From contig NC_135793.1 in NCBI RefSeq assembly GCF_051106095.1, forward strand, positions 9,162,501-9,226,500: 64,000 nucleotides of DNA. Reading direction: 5' to 3'. The DNA is from Pogona vitticeps. Taxonomy: Eukaryota > Chordata > Lepidosauria > Squamata > Agamidae. Position numbers and translations under genes: made by a program. Position 1 is the first letter of the stretch, and each line of letters opens with the position of its first letter. Under the pieces are notes generated by a model, which saw only the letters and a list, made by a program, of their open reading frames with translations, ran no database searches and was not told the origin of the DNA. Positions 11,081-21,274 of this stretch are shown here, in pieces.

Positions 11081-11160
11081 TGATGCTCTTTCTTTGCCTC
11101 TCGGTCAAGCTGTGTGGATCTTGGCCGTGCCTTGAGCACCTGAGAGGGAGAGCACCCTCC

Positions 11161-11167
11161 TTTATAC
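11161..11167 (-). promoter_or_regulatory. TATA box of the URP1-type gene
   Basis: TATAAAG on the minus strand, about 80 bases upstream of the start codon, in a GGAGAAGG...GAGGG context. Initiation about 30 bases downstream would leave a 5' UTR of about 50 bases. A TATA box suits a tightly regulated neuropeptide gene. Confidence 0.6.
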
Positions 11168-11791
11168 CTTCTCCTCCCATCGATTTCAGCAAGATCAATA
11201 CATTATCATCACCCCGGAAAGGATCCATCCATCCATCCACAGCAGTGACAGAATGACCAAGTGTTGATCATAGGTTAGTCACCCCAACGATGCGCCCTTT
11301 TATGCTTCCGTTCTATCATTGTTTGATCAGGTAGCCCTTAATGAATGTTTGAAGTGGAGCAGAGATGTAATTCCTGTTTGTTTCTGGCCTTAGAGAAATT
11401 GGGGGACAGTTGTGATGTCAGACTTCACAATACGTTTGGCTCAGGCTAAATAGAACCGACAGCAAAAATAGGTGGGAGTTTTTGAGCAAGCAAAATGCAG
11501 ATCAGCAATTCGTTTTTCCTGAGGATATTTCTCTGTAAACAGAACCACCAAAGCAGACTCCTGCTCTGAATGAAGCTGAGCAAGGGATTCAAGACTAACG
11601 AGAGACGGAGGTCAAAGAAAATGACTACTAATACTAGCACTACTAGTATTACTACTATTACGAATAGAGATTGGAAAAGTTCTTCACACCCCAGAGTTAA
11701 ACTCTGGATGTTGCTACTACAAACGGTTGTGAAGGCTATAATAGCTTTCAAAAAAAGGCTAGAAAAAAGTTCCTGATACCTAGGGGCTAAA

Positions 11792-12128
11792 AGGGTGCCA
11801 GTGGCACTTGCGGGTTAAACCGCCAAGCCACTGGACTGTCAATCATAAAGTCAGCAGTTCAAATCCGCACGATGGAGAGAGCTCCTGTTACTTGCCCCAG
11901 CTCCTGACAACCGAGCAGTTCAAAAGCATGCAAATGCAAGTAGATGAAGAAATATCACCTCGGTGGGAAGGTAACAGCGTTCCTTGTCTAGTCATGCCAG
12001 CCAGAGGACCACAGAAAGTATCTATGGACAAACGCCAACTCTTTGGCTTGCAAATGGGGATGAGCACCGGCCCCTAGAGTCAGACATGACTGGACTTAAT
12101 GGTCAAGGGGAACGTCTACCTTTACCTT
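11792..12128 (+). mobile_element. Sauria-type SINE
   Basis: Same family as 9,427-9,762: it has CGGGTTAAACCGCCAAG, the body GGTGGGAAGGTAACAGCGTTCC and the 3' tail GAGTCAGACATGACTGGAC...CTTTACCTTT. It lies just upstream of the URP1-type gene. Confidence 0.85.
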
Positions 12129-12415
12129 TGGGGGCTAATATGTTTGGCAGTCACTGCGACACTCTATTGCCCTCTAGTAAAAACTATAATCCCTGTCTGT
12201 AGTTCCACAGCAATGACACTCATATGAGAAGACAATCAGTAAGTTTCAGGCGACTCATTTGTTAACACATTTGGAAGGTTTATTTACAACATGTGCCAGT
12301 GTCCATTTTTGTCTCTCGATGGTGTGACAAGTGTGGCAGGGAGAACTTCACTACCGAGACAGAACCCATTTAAAATACTGATATGTTACAGAGGACCCTT
12401 TAGACATAATAAACA

Positions 12416-12418
<3 letters not shown>

Positions 12419-12452
<34 letters not shown>
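12419..12452. repeat. GT microsatellite
   Basis: About 17 GT units, followed by T-rich sequence. Confidence 0.95.
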
Positions 12453-12455
<3 letters not shown>

Positions 12456-12493
12456 AAAAAAATGTTTTTTTATTTTAATATGAAAAAGATATT

Positions 12494-12541
12494 ATAACTT
12501 TTAACTAACCCACAGATAACTGTGGGTTAGTTAAAAGTTAT
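12494..12541. repeat. perfect 22-bp hairpin with 4-nt loop
   Basis: The arms start ATAACTTTTAAC and end GTTAAAAGTTAT, with loop ATAA. The flanks AATATGAAAAAG and CTTTTTCATATT extend the inverted repeat with a gap. Confidence 0.9.
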
Positions 12542-13734
12542 GTGATGTCAAAGATGTTGTCTTCTTTTTCATATTTTGAAATATTATGCTGTTGAACTAT
12601 AGATGATTTTAACTCAGCATGGTTACTTTTTCCTGGGCATGATTCCATAACTCTGTGATTCTATAGTCTTTCACTTCGCAGTCGGGGGGATTCGAAAAGA
12701 AGGAACATTTGCAAGCTCTGTTATTTCTTAACGGGACACTGTTGTATGTGCAGGTGTTTCTGCTACCTTGCATGCTGCCTCTAGTAGGTTTTGGCTGAGA
12801 GGTAATATTTTGGGCAGGGGTGACTGTCAATCACTTACAATACTAACCAATTATTCCTTTCCTGCTTCTGATTTCTAAGAGCTCTTTCCCCTCTCTTGTA
12901 GTTAATTGGGAGTAGGTAGTGTGTTAAAGCCTGCTGCTCAAACCAGTCATGTTTATTCTCAGTTCGCTGTTATCTGTTCAACCGTAAGTAAATGAAACCT
13001 TTTATTCCTTCTCATTCTAATGTCAGAACGAGTGACTGAGACTGTAAATGCCAGTTGATGAAGAAAAAGAGGCGGGGAATGTGGGAGAATGTGAGGAACA
13101 CGAAGCTAATTCTGTTCTGTGAGTCCCTGCACTTTTGTTGTGCAGCTAGAGGTATATAACCAAAAATTGAAAAACTCTGCAACTGTAGAGAATCAGACAA
13201 ATGGTCTCCCTGCATCTTTTTAGAGAAGACACAGTACCTGCTTATTAACTCATTTGTCACCTTCAGCACTGACAGACTCATTTCCCCTCAGCAGCACCTC
13301 TCTTCCCAATCAGTGAAGGATGGAGGTGAGACGGATGAAGCTGAGCACCCATCCATTTTTCCCTGGACGCCATCATTTATTTTGGGATTTGATTCTCACA
13401 ACAACTTTTCCTCTCCCCCCCCCCCCGTGTTCAATTTTCAGCTGTTTACCGGATGTCAGAAATGTTCAGATGAAAAATATTTGACAGGATCTGACTTCTC
13501 TGGCTGCCACGCGGCAAAAGAAATGCTTGGCAAAATTATTATTATTATTATTTTGGACTACAACTCCCAGAATCCTCCAGGCAGCATGGGTAGCAGTGGC
13601 CTTGATGGCTGAGGGGTTCTAGTCGCCCAAAGTAATAACTGTACCAGGTTCTTAGAGAAGAAGCTCCTGAAAACAGGCTGTAGCCTGTTAGGAGATAGAG
13701 AATTAATTGCACGTGGCGGCCAAGCTAGCCCAGG

Positions 13735-13810
13735 AGGTAGTGTGGTGCAGTGATCAGAGTGCTGGACCCATATCTGGCTAGTTCTAGGTTCTAATCCCCT
13801 GCCGAGTCAA
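13735..13810 (+). mobile_element. tRNA-related SINE head fragment
   Basis: It reads GTAGTGTGGTGCAGTGATCAG (A-box-like) and GGTTCTAATCCCC (B-box-like). It is the same family as 29,480-29,570. Confidence 0.55.
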
Positions 13811-14489
13811 ACAGTATAAAGGTAAAAACAGTGAGTATACAAATACTAAAACGGATCAAACAAATGACACACACACAAAAACAGATAATCCTTTCAAAAC
13901 TACGTTCAGTGGGTCTGGTCCTCTATCCATTGGTAAAGATGAGTTACCATTTTGGTGGTGGCCCCACAGCTGTGTGAAGAGCTGCTGCCTTCCCACTGGC
14001 CCACGTCTTGCTCTTTTAGCGCAGGTATTCAAACAAGCTGTGAAGAAGCTCCTTCATCCCTCTTGCCTTTAATTCTAGGTCAAGTGTACATTACAAGTAA
14101 CCCACAAACATTGAGAATGCTTCATGTCAACAGCAGTAGCTTTTCATTCCTCCTGTTAGTTAACAAATTAGCTGGCTTTGTTTTGTTTTGTGGCTGCTCA
14201 ATGAGAGGCAAGCATCGGTCTTGTCTGCAGCTATGCTCGCTGACTCACAAAGGTCCGTGCGACTCCCACTGCTGGAGCACTAACAGCTTCTAATAATGAA
14301 CTATCTATAACATATAGCTTGGGCCTGAAAACGGTGAATGGCACACACAGAGCAGCTCTCTTTGTAGTATACACCGGATGTGCCTAGAGATCTATCACTA
14401 GTGTTTCTTTTAAGGTGCATCAGTCTCAAAAGTGGCTAAAAACCAATACTCAGGACCAAATAAATAAAATAAATTCAGAACGTCAGTTT

Positions 14490-15209
14490 TCAGAAAAGGA
14501 TGGGTGGGCGGGATTCATAGCCCGGGAACCTCCTTGTATGTGCATCTCTGCCTTCCAGGAGTCTGGAGTCATGACGGCCTTCCCTATCTTTGGAGAGGCC
14601 ACATTGTTCCTGGCATGCAAGGGATTCCATGGCCCGTTGGAGCTGGGTCCCTGAGTAAGCACGGCAGCCTTCGAGTGGAAGATAAGTGCCTGGATCCTGT
14701 ACGAGACCTTGTAGATCCAGAACGTTTTGCAGTTTCAAAGAGTCTAGGGGAACATCAGCCCTGGGCAAAGAGGTCCACCTCATTTGCTCGCTTTGGCTGC
14801 CCATTTCACATGCCCGTTCCCTGGATCCTCTCCTCATGCCATGAGGATGAAGTCCTCCTGTTGCAGGAGATGAGTGGAGGGATGATTCGAAGTGCTCTGG
14901 AGCCGTTCTAGAATTCACCTCTGTCAGGTATTCCTCTCCCAGGGACTCTCCGGAGGAGGAAGTGTCTCCAAAGGCCCCCGACAATAGAGCAGAGTCCCTG
15001 TCGCCCAGGGGAGCCTGGCGCAGAACATTGGCACAGTAGATGCTCTGTCGCTGGGTGTTGCAGCCCCCTGGAATGAACTGGATCCGGCCTCTTTCCTGCT
15101 GGTTCAGGATGCGGTGATGAGAAAAGAAGCACATGGCCGAGAGGGAAGGGGAGTCCCCGTCCAGAGGGAGGACAGCTCTCAAAGCTGACCGATTTGTGTT
15201 CTGAAATGT
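14490..15209 (-). CDS. CRF2 receptor: cytoplasmic tail and stop
   Basis: Phase 0 acceptor ctgttcacag, with an alternative in-phase AG nine bases later. 239 codons to TGA at 14492-14490. The start is TFQNTNRSALRAVLPLDG and the end PGYESRPPILF. Tyrosine contexts are SIYCAN, EEYLTEV, GTYLPLE, RAYSG and GYESRP; none is a clear YxxQ STAT3 site. Confidence 0.78.
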   Translation of the reverse strand, partial: TFQNTNRSALRAVLPLDGDSPSLSAMCFFSHHRILNQQERGRIQFIPGGCNTQRQSIYCANVLRQAPLGDRDSALLSGAFGDTSSSGESLGEEYLTEVNSRTAPEHFESSLHSSPATGGLHPHGMRRGSRERACEMGSQSEQMRWTSLPRADVPLDSLKLQNVLDLQGLVQDPGTYLPLEGCRAYSGTQLQRAMESLACQEQCGLSKDREGRHDSRLLEGRDAHTRRFPGYESRPPILF

Positions 15210-18200
15210 CTGTGAACAGTGTGCAAACCGTTAGTCCAGTGTCAGTCCTAACCCCCGTCTCCTTGAGACACCCCCCATTCCCTTTCCAGTGTGGTTTTTT
15301 GACCCTTGCATTCTTGGATGTCCTCGGGAGAAACACCCAAGTCCTGCCTCTAACAGAGCCAGCCTCAAGACATTCTGCTGCCCGAGGCAGAGAACAAGAT
15401 GAGGGCTGGGGGACCCTCCCCATTCCATGCGCAATAGCCAACTGGACAACAGTTGTATCCATGTCCAGCTGCAGTGATGGGCAAACCACCTCTGCCACAC
15501 ATGGAGATGGCGGGCCAGCCTCAAAGACTGCACGACAAGCTGTCTTGACGCCTCCCAGCATCTACCGTCGAAGGGAGCCACCACGCTCTGCCTTGTAGTG
15601 GGGACCTGCCCTGCAAGATAACCCCAGAGATCGCATCCAATAGGGTGCGCACGGGTCTATGCACGTGCCAAGGAGAACCACAGCCCTTCCACTCACCAGT
15701 GACTGGGGGAGGACAATTTCTGAAGTTTGCAGGTGGTGCTTAGAGACAGCCCCGCCAACCGCACCCAAAAGGATGAACCCTCCCAGGGTGAGAGATGCTA
15801 TAACAAAAGGAGTCCAGACATCATCTGAAAAAAGAACAGGAACAACGGGCAGTGAGTGGCTAGGAATGACCTTTCTCCAATTAATCTAATTATATTCTGG
15901 CATCTTTCTATGCTTTTTTTCCTTGGATGCCCTCTGAGATTACAGGCTACGTTAAAAAAGTGACTAGCTGTATTTACTACAAGCTGGGAGTTGCAAACCA
16001 ATATAGTAGTTTTCCACACTGTGTCTGATGCACAGGAGAACAGCCGGGACTGTCAGCTGTTGTTCTTTTGGGTTGTTGCCCTTTTCACAGCCCCCTGGGG
16101 GTTTCTGGGACTTGTAGTCCAAAAAACCAAGACTCCCAAGGTCTGGAGGAGCAGAGAACCTCACCTGTCCAAGGGCATTTTTACCAGCCACAGAGGACTT
16201 TTGCTCATTGACTCACTGGACCTGCAATATGGCATGGGAAGTGGGTGAGCCACTGTGGGGTTGTGATTAGAGTACTAGGGTGGAGAACAGACTCACTGGG
16301 TGATTTTTGGAACAGTCATTCTTTCTTCTTGGCCTCCCTTGTAGAGATGTTGAGAGAATAAACAAGGGAAGGAATGGCAGGATAAAAACAGGAACTGCTG
16401 GATAGGTCAGTGGTTTAAAGCATCTGGCTTTGGATCCAGAGGTTGGGAGTTCAGTTCCCCACTATGCTTCCTTGACAGGGGCTGGACTTGATGACCTTTA
16501 GGGTCCCTTCCAACTCTGCAGTTCTGAAATCATCATTATTATAACATACTGAATTAAAATGAACACGTGTCACAAAACTAAGCCACCATAGTAAGGACCC
16601 CAGTCGCTCTTACCTGGGCACTTGATACACTGCACAGCCTCCTTGGCTGGCTGGTGGACCACTGTTGCTTGGACACAGTAGTTTACATTCGGTTTTATGT
16701 TCTCAAATGTGTGGTTCATTCTGCCAAGCTTGTAACCCACCTTGGGGAGAAAAACGGAGAGGAGGTCAACACGGTCTTCCGCATACTTGGAAACAACAAA
16801 GGGAGAACGCCCTGCTCGAGAGGGTATAAAGTGTTCATGTATAACAAACCCAATGCATTTCCAGTGATAATTCCAGTGGACAGAAAATGCCAAATCATCA
16901 TCATGTTAGAATAGCGGAGCTGGAAGGGACCCTATGGATCCCTTCCGGCTCAAGGAGGCGCAGCGGGGGAATTGAACTTCCAACCTCTCGCTCCCCTGAG
17001 AGTACATTGTACAGACTATCACAACGTTCACTGAAGAATAACTTAGAACATACTTTTTAATAAATAAACCCTGGATACGGTTTCTCTCATTTTGGAAATG
17101 GTAGAATCTTCAAATGTGATCCCCCCCCCCATTTTGCTTATATAAAGAGGGGTCCATGTTTCCTGTGTTTCTGCTCTCAGCCAGTTCAGAGGGCCTCTTT
17201 GCTTCCGACAGAGTTATGGACAGATTTCAGGTTCAGCTTTGCATCTTTTTTGGTCTGCAAAGGAGTGTACTTGCGAGAGCTGCCTAGTCTTAGATTTTGG
17301 CCCAAGGGTCAGGTTTTAGAGTCCATTCTCCAGAACCCAGACTCTGGCCTGCTTTCACTATTGATTTCTTCCTGGAAATCTTCATGTACAGCTATGCAAT
17401 AACCTTCATTAGATCATTCTGGTGCAACCTCACTGCTAAAACTTGAACCATGATTTTGGGAATTCCTGGTTCTGATTCCACCTCCACCATAAAATCCCTA
17501 AGGAAAAAATAATCAAACAGGGGGGAGGTTGAAACTGAGTTCAACCATAACAGAAAGAAGAAAAGAAAAAGCTCACACCCGCCGATGTCTTGACGCACCA
17601 TTACTTTCTGGATGGTTTTGTTCTCTCTCTGAAGGGCGACCAGGATGCGCAGAACTTTCATGACCTTGAGGTTCTCACTTGTCTTCAGGGGGGTCCGAGG
17701 CATAGACACAGACACAGTAAGATCATGGTCGGCTACCACCAGAGATAGATTAAGGGGACCAATAACTGCTAAGGAGAAAAAAGAAAAGAGGCACTATTAG
17801 CCAGTCCCCTTTCGCCTGTCAGAATTTTGGTGGACTCAACTCTTATCTCTTTTTTTTTAGACTAAATTATTTTTTTATTTGAACATATACTTCTGCCAAC
17901 TACAAACAAAATACAATATAAGATTAAAAAAATAGAAAAAGAAATGAGAAAAAAAATTCCCCCCTCCCCCTTTTGAGGACAGAGATTCCAACCTCATTAA
18001 GTCCAAAATTTCCCAAGTTTCCAGAGAGCACTGAAAAAAACCCCACATAAATCATTTTGCCCTAAGCTTTGATCTGTCCCGGGGCCCAAACATATATTAA
18101 GTTCCAGCTTTGTTTTGCATAGTCCCTTGGTTGTTCTCGTAGTGCTTCTGAAAGTGTGTCTGGTTCTATAATATCCAACAGCTTCTTCAGGAACTCCTCT

Positions 18201-20817
18201 ATCATAGGTATGTCTTCACTTTTCCATTTTTGGGCCCAGAGTAACCTAGCCGCTATAAATATATATATCAAACAATATTTAATTTTCTTATCAGTAATTT
18301 CTGGCATAATATTTAGTAGTGTTATTTCAGGTTTGAAATTTAATTCCTGTTGACTCCTTTTATTATTTCCCACAGCTGTAACCAATAACCCTTGGCTTTT
18401 TCACATGTCCACCACATATGATAATAAGTTCCTACTTTTTTTTTTTTTACATTTTCAACAAACATTGCTGCTACCCTCTGACATTTTTGCCAGCTTTACA
18501 GGGGTGTACTGCCATCTGTAAAACATTTTGAGGATATTTTCTCTTACGTTTACCGGCTTAATCATTTTATAACACTCTTTCCACATCACCGTCCAATGAT
18601 CAATATCAATATTATAACCAAAGTTACTTGCCCATTTTATCATTGTCAACTCAACTCTATCTTCAGTGGCTTGAAATGGGACAAAGGCTTTTTATCACCC
18701 TACATTCATTAAGCACCTCATACGTGCAAGGACGCACTACTCATGCGTGTTCATAACCACTGTTATCAGAATGATCACTGTGGCTGTGACCACATGGTCA
18801 AATATTGCAGGATCTGTTAACAGGTGTAAAAGGGAAGAATTCATCTTTGTTTTACATGATGCAAAAGCCAACCTGAATCAGAGCAAAACCTCTTTTTGCT
18901 CCCAGTGCAGAGTAGAACCTGGGTCTTCTACTTTTTTCAAGCTGAAACGAGTTGAATGGAGTTTCCTCCGTGTGATAAGTTACTTTGTTCTCCCAAAGGA
19001 TGGAGGGCATGGCTGTGGGTGATATTCTGGTGACACACTGAGCGGGGTGTGATGTTTTAGACATGGGGAACACTCACCCCCATGGTCTTCTTCGTAGTCA
19101 CTCCAAAGTGTTTTTTAATTTTATTTTATTTTACAGAAACTATCAAGTTTAGCGCTGTATCACCTTATCACTACAGTGATAGACTAGTTTAGTTCTAGAT
19201 TTTAAAACAAAAACCGATGTGAAATAGAAACCACTCTGACAAATTAAGTTCACTACCATGTCTCCATTGTATGTGTGAATGTGTTTGTATGTTACAGAGA
19301 ACTTTTGAAAACTGTTTCTCCCCCCCCCCCCCCCCAGTGTTGTACAACAGCCCACCAGCTTTCCAATGAACCATAAAAGGAAAGCAGGGGATCAGTAGAG
19401 CAGAATCCAAAGGAAAGGGGCTGTGGTGTAGATTAAACCACATTAGATGGAGGGGGCTTGCTTGCACCCACCAGCTGTTTCCCCTTCTTCAAAATCAGAG
19501 CAGAAAACATTTCCTTACTGTCTTTATATAGCTGCAGTGTATTCGAATTGGCCCAATCAGACCACCTAGATCCATCCTGGGCTCTCACCCTGGCATAGTA
19601 GTGGGTGTATAAATCTGGCAGATGCAGCTGACAGCTCTGGATCACTTTCAGATTGTTCCCTCGGCAGGACGTCTCTTTGACCCATCCAGGAGAAGATCTG
19701 TTACTTAAAAACAGAAAACGCAGCCCTCCAATGAAGTCTTGTCTATTCAAGTGCTTACGTAGCATAAAGTCTCTGGTTTTAGGGTTCTATAGCAGGATAG
19801 AAACAACGTTAATATTTAGAAGGGTCGTGACAAAACAGCAAGAAGTTCCATTTTTGCCCTGTAATTCTTGGACTCATAGATGGCTGGATAGCTCAGTGGT
19901 TTAAGTATCTGGCTGCTGAGCCAGAGGGTTGGGAGTTCGATTCCCCACTGGGCCTCCTTGACAGGGGCTGGACTCGGTCATCCCTAGGGTCCCTTTCCAG
20001 CAGTTCTAAGATTATTATTGGTTTGACTGTGCTTGTCGGGGCTGTAACTATGGTGGAGCTAGATGAGTTAGACTCAGAGGTTGGGAGTTCAATTCCCCAC
20101 TATGCCTCTTGTGAGTACAGCCAGCCTGTGTTGCCTTGGCCAATCTGCACGGTCCCAAGGCTGCCCCCTAGAGGAAGGGAATGGGAAACCACTTCTGAGT
20201 ATTTTCTACATGGAACACCATGAAAAAGGTTGCCATAAATCAGACTTGACTTGATGTCACATAATTATTTATTATTACTGTACTAATTCTCAGAGTCACC
20301 TGCCATGTTTGCTGAGGGCATCCTTTGACTTGTGACATCTGAAGGGCCGTATACCATGTTTCCTCGAAAATAAGACAGGGTTTTATATTAATTTTGGCTC
20401 CAAAAGAGGCTTATTTTCAGGGGATGTTTTATTTTTTCATGTACAACAATCTACATTTATTCAAATACAATCATGTCATCTTTTTCTGGTTGCTGCACAA
20501 GGATGGAGGGCAGGGTTTCACTCAACTGGGGCTTATTTTTGGGGTAGGGCATATATGACGAGCATCCTGAAAAGTCATACTAGGGCTTATTTTTAGGTTA
20601 GGTCTTATTTTAGAGGATGCGGGGTATTTCCAGTCATAAAGTAAATAAACACTTCTCCATTGTCAAAGGAAAAAGACTAAAGTTCCAACCTACCCATTAT
20701 GTCTCTCCACTTCATACTGAGTGTTGCTGGTTGAGCCTGGAGCTGGATGCCATATCAAAAACGTGTAAAAATTCTCAGAGATTAGTGTTACATTCTGTGG
20801 TGGAAGAAGCAACATTC
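14490..20817 (-). CDS. Class II cytokine receptor (CRF2 family), long-tail ligand-binding type; six of seven exons
   Basis: Exons 20817-20694, 19703-19519, 17768-17579, 16720-16614, 15824-15697 and 15209-14490 join in phase (1/2, 2/1, 1/2, 2/1, 1/0, 0/stop) into 483 codons after an unseen signal-peptide exon. Domain 1 opens LPPQNVTLISENF and ends YYARVRAQDGSRWSDW, with its Cys pair (ETSC, QSC). Domain 2 opens VIGPLNLSL and ends NVNYCVQA...CIKC. A single helix (WTPFVIASLTLGGFILLGAV) is followed by EIVLPQSL, a box1-like JAK1 site, and a tail of about 255 residues with five tyrosines. By eye it resembles IFNLR1 (PPQNVTL, DLY...RVR) and IFNAR2 (NxNYCV). The long tail argues against an accessory chain such as IL10RB. 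I cannot fix orthology. Human relatives sit on chromosomes 1, 3, 6, 11 and 21, not near CLIC2 or FAAH2. It would be a type I surface receptor. Confidence 0.85.
15697..15824 (-). CDS. CRF2 receptor: transmembrane helix and box1-like motif
   Basis: Acceptor ttttttcag, donor gtgagt. One hydrophobic helix (about 20 residues from TPFVIASLTL) is followed by SKHHLQTSEIVLPQSL. IFNGR1 has SIILPKSL and IFNAR2 has NSLPKVL at this place. Confidence 0.87.
16391..16548 (+). mobile_element. tRNA-derived SINE, short form
   Basis: It starts GGATAGGTCAGTGGTTTAAAG, has GGGAGTTCAGTTCCCC and ends GGTCCCTTCCAACTCTGCAG with an ATTATTATAA tail. It lies in a receptor intron. Confidence 0.75.
16614..16720 (-). CDS. 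CRF2 receptor: domain 2, second half
   Basis: Phase 2 in, phase 1 out. It encodes MNHTFENIKPNVNYCVQA...EAVQCIKCP. The Tyr-Cys and distal Cys are the domain 2 disulphide of the family; NHT is a glycosylation site. The acceptor ggcag has its pyrimidine tract about 20 bases upstream, so this boundary is less certain than the others. Confidence 0.78.
17579..17768 (-). CDS. CRF2 receptor: domain 2, first half
   Basis: It encodes VIGPLNLSLVVADHDL...NLKVMKVLRILVALQRENKT, with two potential N-glycosylation sites (NLS, NKT). The acceptor is ttag/cag, a tandem NAGNAG; using the second AG would replace Thr-Val by Ile. Donor gtgtga. Confidence 0.8.
17850..18700 (-). mobile_element. L1 LINE fragment, ORF2 C-terminal end
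   Basis: Minus-strand frames encode MIKWASNFGYNIDIDHWT...MFYRWQYTPVKLAKM and later NNKRSQQELNFKPEITLLNI. These match the C-terminal part of L1 ORF2 (xYRWxxTPVxLAKM, then the PE-LFLL region). The poly-T at 17,851-17,860 on the plus strand is its A-tail. It is 5' truncated with broken frames and sits inside the receptor intron. Confidence 0.75.
19519..19703 (-). CDS. CRF2 receptor: domain 1, second half
   Basis: It encodes NRSSPGWVKETSC...LPDLYTHYYARVR and SRWSDWANSNTLQLYKD, with an N-glycosylation site (NRS). SxWSDW stands where IL10RB has HSDW. Donor gtaagg, phase 1. Confidence 0.88.
19876..20016 (+). mobile_element. tRNA-derived SINE, short form
   Basis: It starts TGGATAGCTCAGTGGTTTAA, carries GGGAGTTCGATTCCCCAC (B-box) and ends GGTCCCTTTCCAGCAG. 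It is a well-preserved sister of 16,391-16,548 and 57,812-57,932. Confidence 0.85.
20070..20275 (+). mobile_element. tRNA-derived SINE, long form, 5' truncated
   Basis: It has GGGAGTTCAATTCCCC, CAGCCTGTGTTGCCTTGG and the tail CACTTCTGAGTATTTTC, ending ATTATTTATTATTA. Confidence 0.75.
20353..20626. mobile_element. foldback MITE (TA target, AATAAGAC type)
   Basis: The left end CATGTTTCCTCGAAAATAAGAC and the right end GTCTTATTTTAGAGGATGC...GGGTA are inverted copies flanked by TA. The interior is rich in GGCTTATTTTxGG repeats. It is probably a mariner-type nonautonomous element. Confidence 0.6.
20694..20817 (-). CDS. CRF2 receptor: domain 1, first half
   Basis: The acceptor is a strong pyrimidine tract ending ttatctaag at 20818. 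The exon encodes MLLLPPQNVTLISENF then LIWHPAPGSTSNTQYEVERHN, the first strands of an FN3 domain. This acceptor is preferred over CCACCACAG at 20795 because the latter would remove the conserved PPQ. Confidence 0.85.
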
Positions 20818-20969
20818 CTTAGATAAGGAGAAAGAAAAGAAACCAGACTAAGCACGTTGATCAATGTGAGCTTTCGTGGCTGAACATCCATTTCTTCAGA
20901 TACTGGCGGGTGCAGTGTACTTATATAAATCTCCGTGGCCAGGTGAGGTTACATAACAAAGTGTCAGTG

Positions 20970-21140
20970 CCTGGTATTATAGCCCACAGAGTTGGACCAC
21001 CAGGCTTTTGGGGAGTTCAATTCCTCACTGTGCCTCCTGGGGGCAGAGCCAGCCTGGGTGGCCTTGGGCAAGCTGCAAAGTCCCAGAGCACCCCAGGAAA
21101 AAGTCACTGGTAAAACAATTCTGAGTACTCTATACCTATG
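20970..21140 (+). mobile_element. tRNA-derived SINE, long form, 5' truncated
   Basis: GGGAGTTCAATTCCTC, then CAGCCTGGGTGGCCTTGGGC and TTCTGAGTACTCTATACC. Confidence 0.7.
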
Positions 21141-21274
21141 GGTGTATGTGTTATTAGAAACAGGATCCCCCCGCAAAAGGCAAACAAAACAAAAACATAA
21201 ACAAAAGGCCAACTTTAGTGGGACCTTCTCTGCTCCAAGAACCGAGTTTTCTTTCATTTGCATGCACACATATT

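Larger units (their letters stand above)
12129..14489. other. intergenic between URP1-type gene and cytokine receptor
   Basis: It holds a GT microsatellite (12,419-12,452), a perfect hairpin (12,494-12,541) and SINE-like pieces at 13,735-13,810. No coding signal is seen. Both flanking genes run leftwards, so their regulatory DNA should differ: the receptor 3' UTR lies at the right edge and the URP1 promoter at the left. Confidence 0.5.

Noticed and set aside
14908-15561. 217-codon minus-strand frame overlapping the receptor tail
   Set aside because: It needs a phase that does not fit the phase 0 donor of the transmembrane exon; its extra upstream part has no exon features.
16614-16760. Receptor exon starting at CCCCAAG/GTGGG
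   Set aside because: Its phase does not match the preceding donor; using it in either matching phase gives a stop. The GGCAG acceptor 40 bases later fits.
19876-20016. A true tRNA gene at the well-preserved A-box/B-box
   Set aside because: No cloverleaf with acceptor stem; the same unit recurs with a SINE body and tail.
20694-20794. Shorter receptor exon starting after CCACCACAG
   Set aside because: That CAG is coding: upstream in frame is LLLPPQ, the conserved start of domain 1, and a much better acceptor lies at 20,818.
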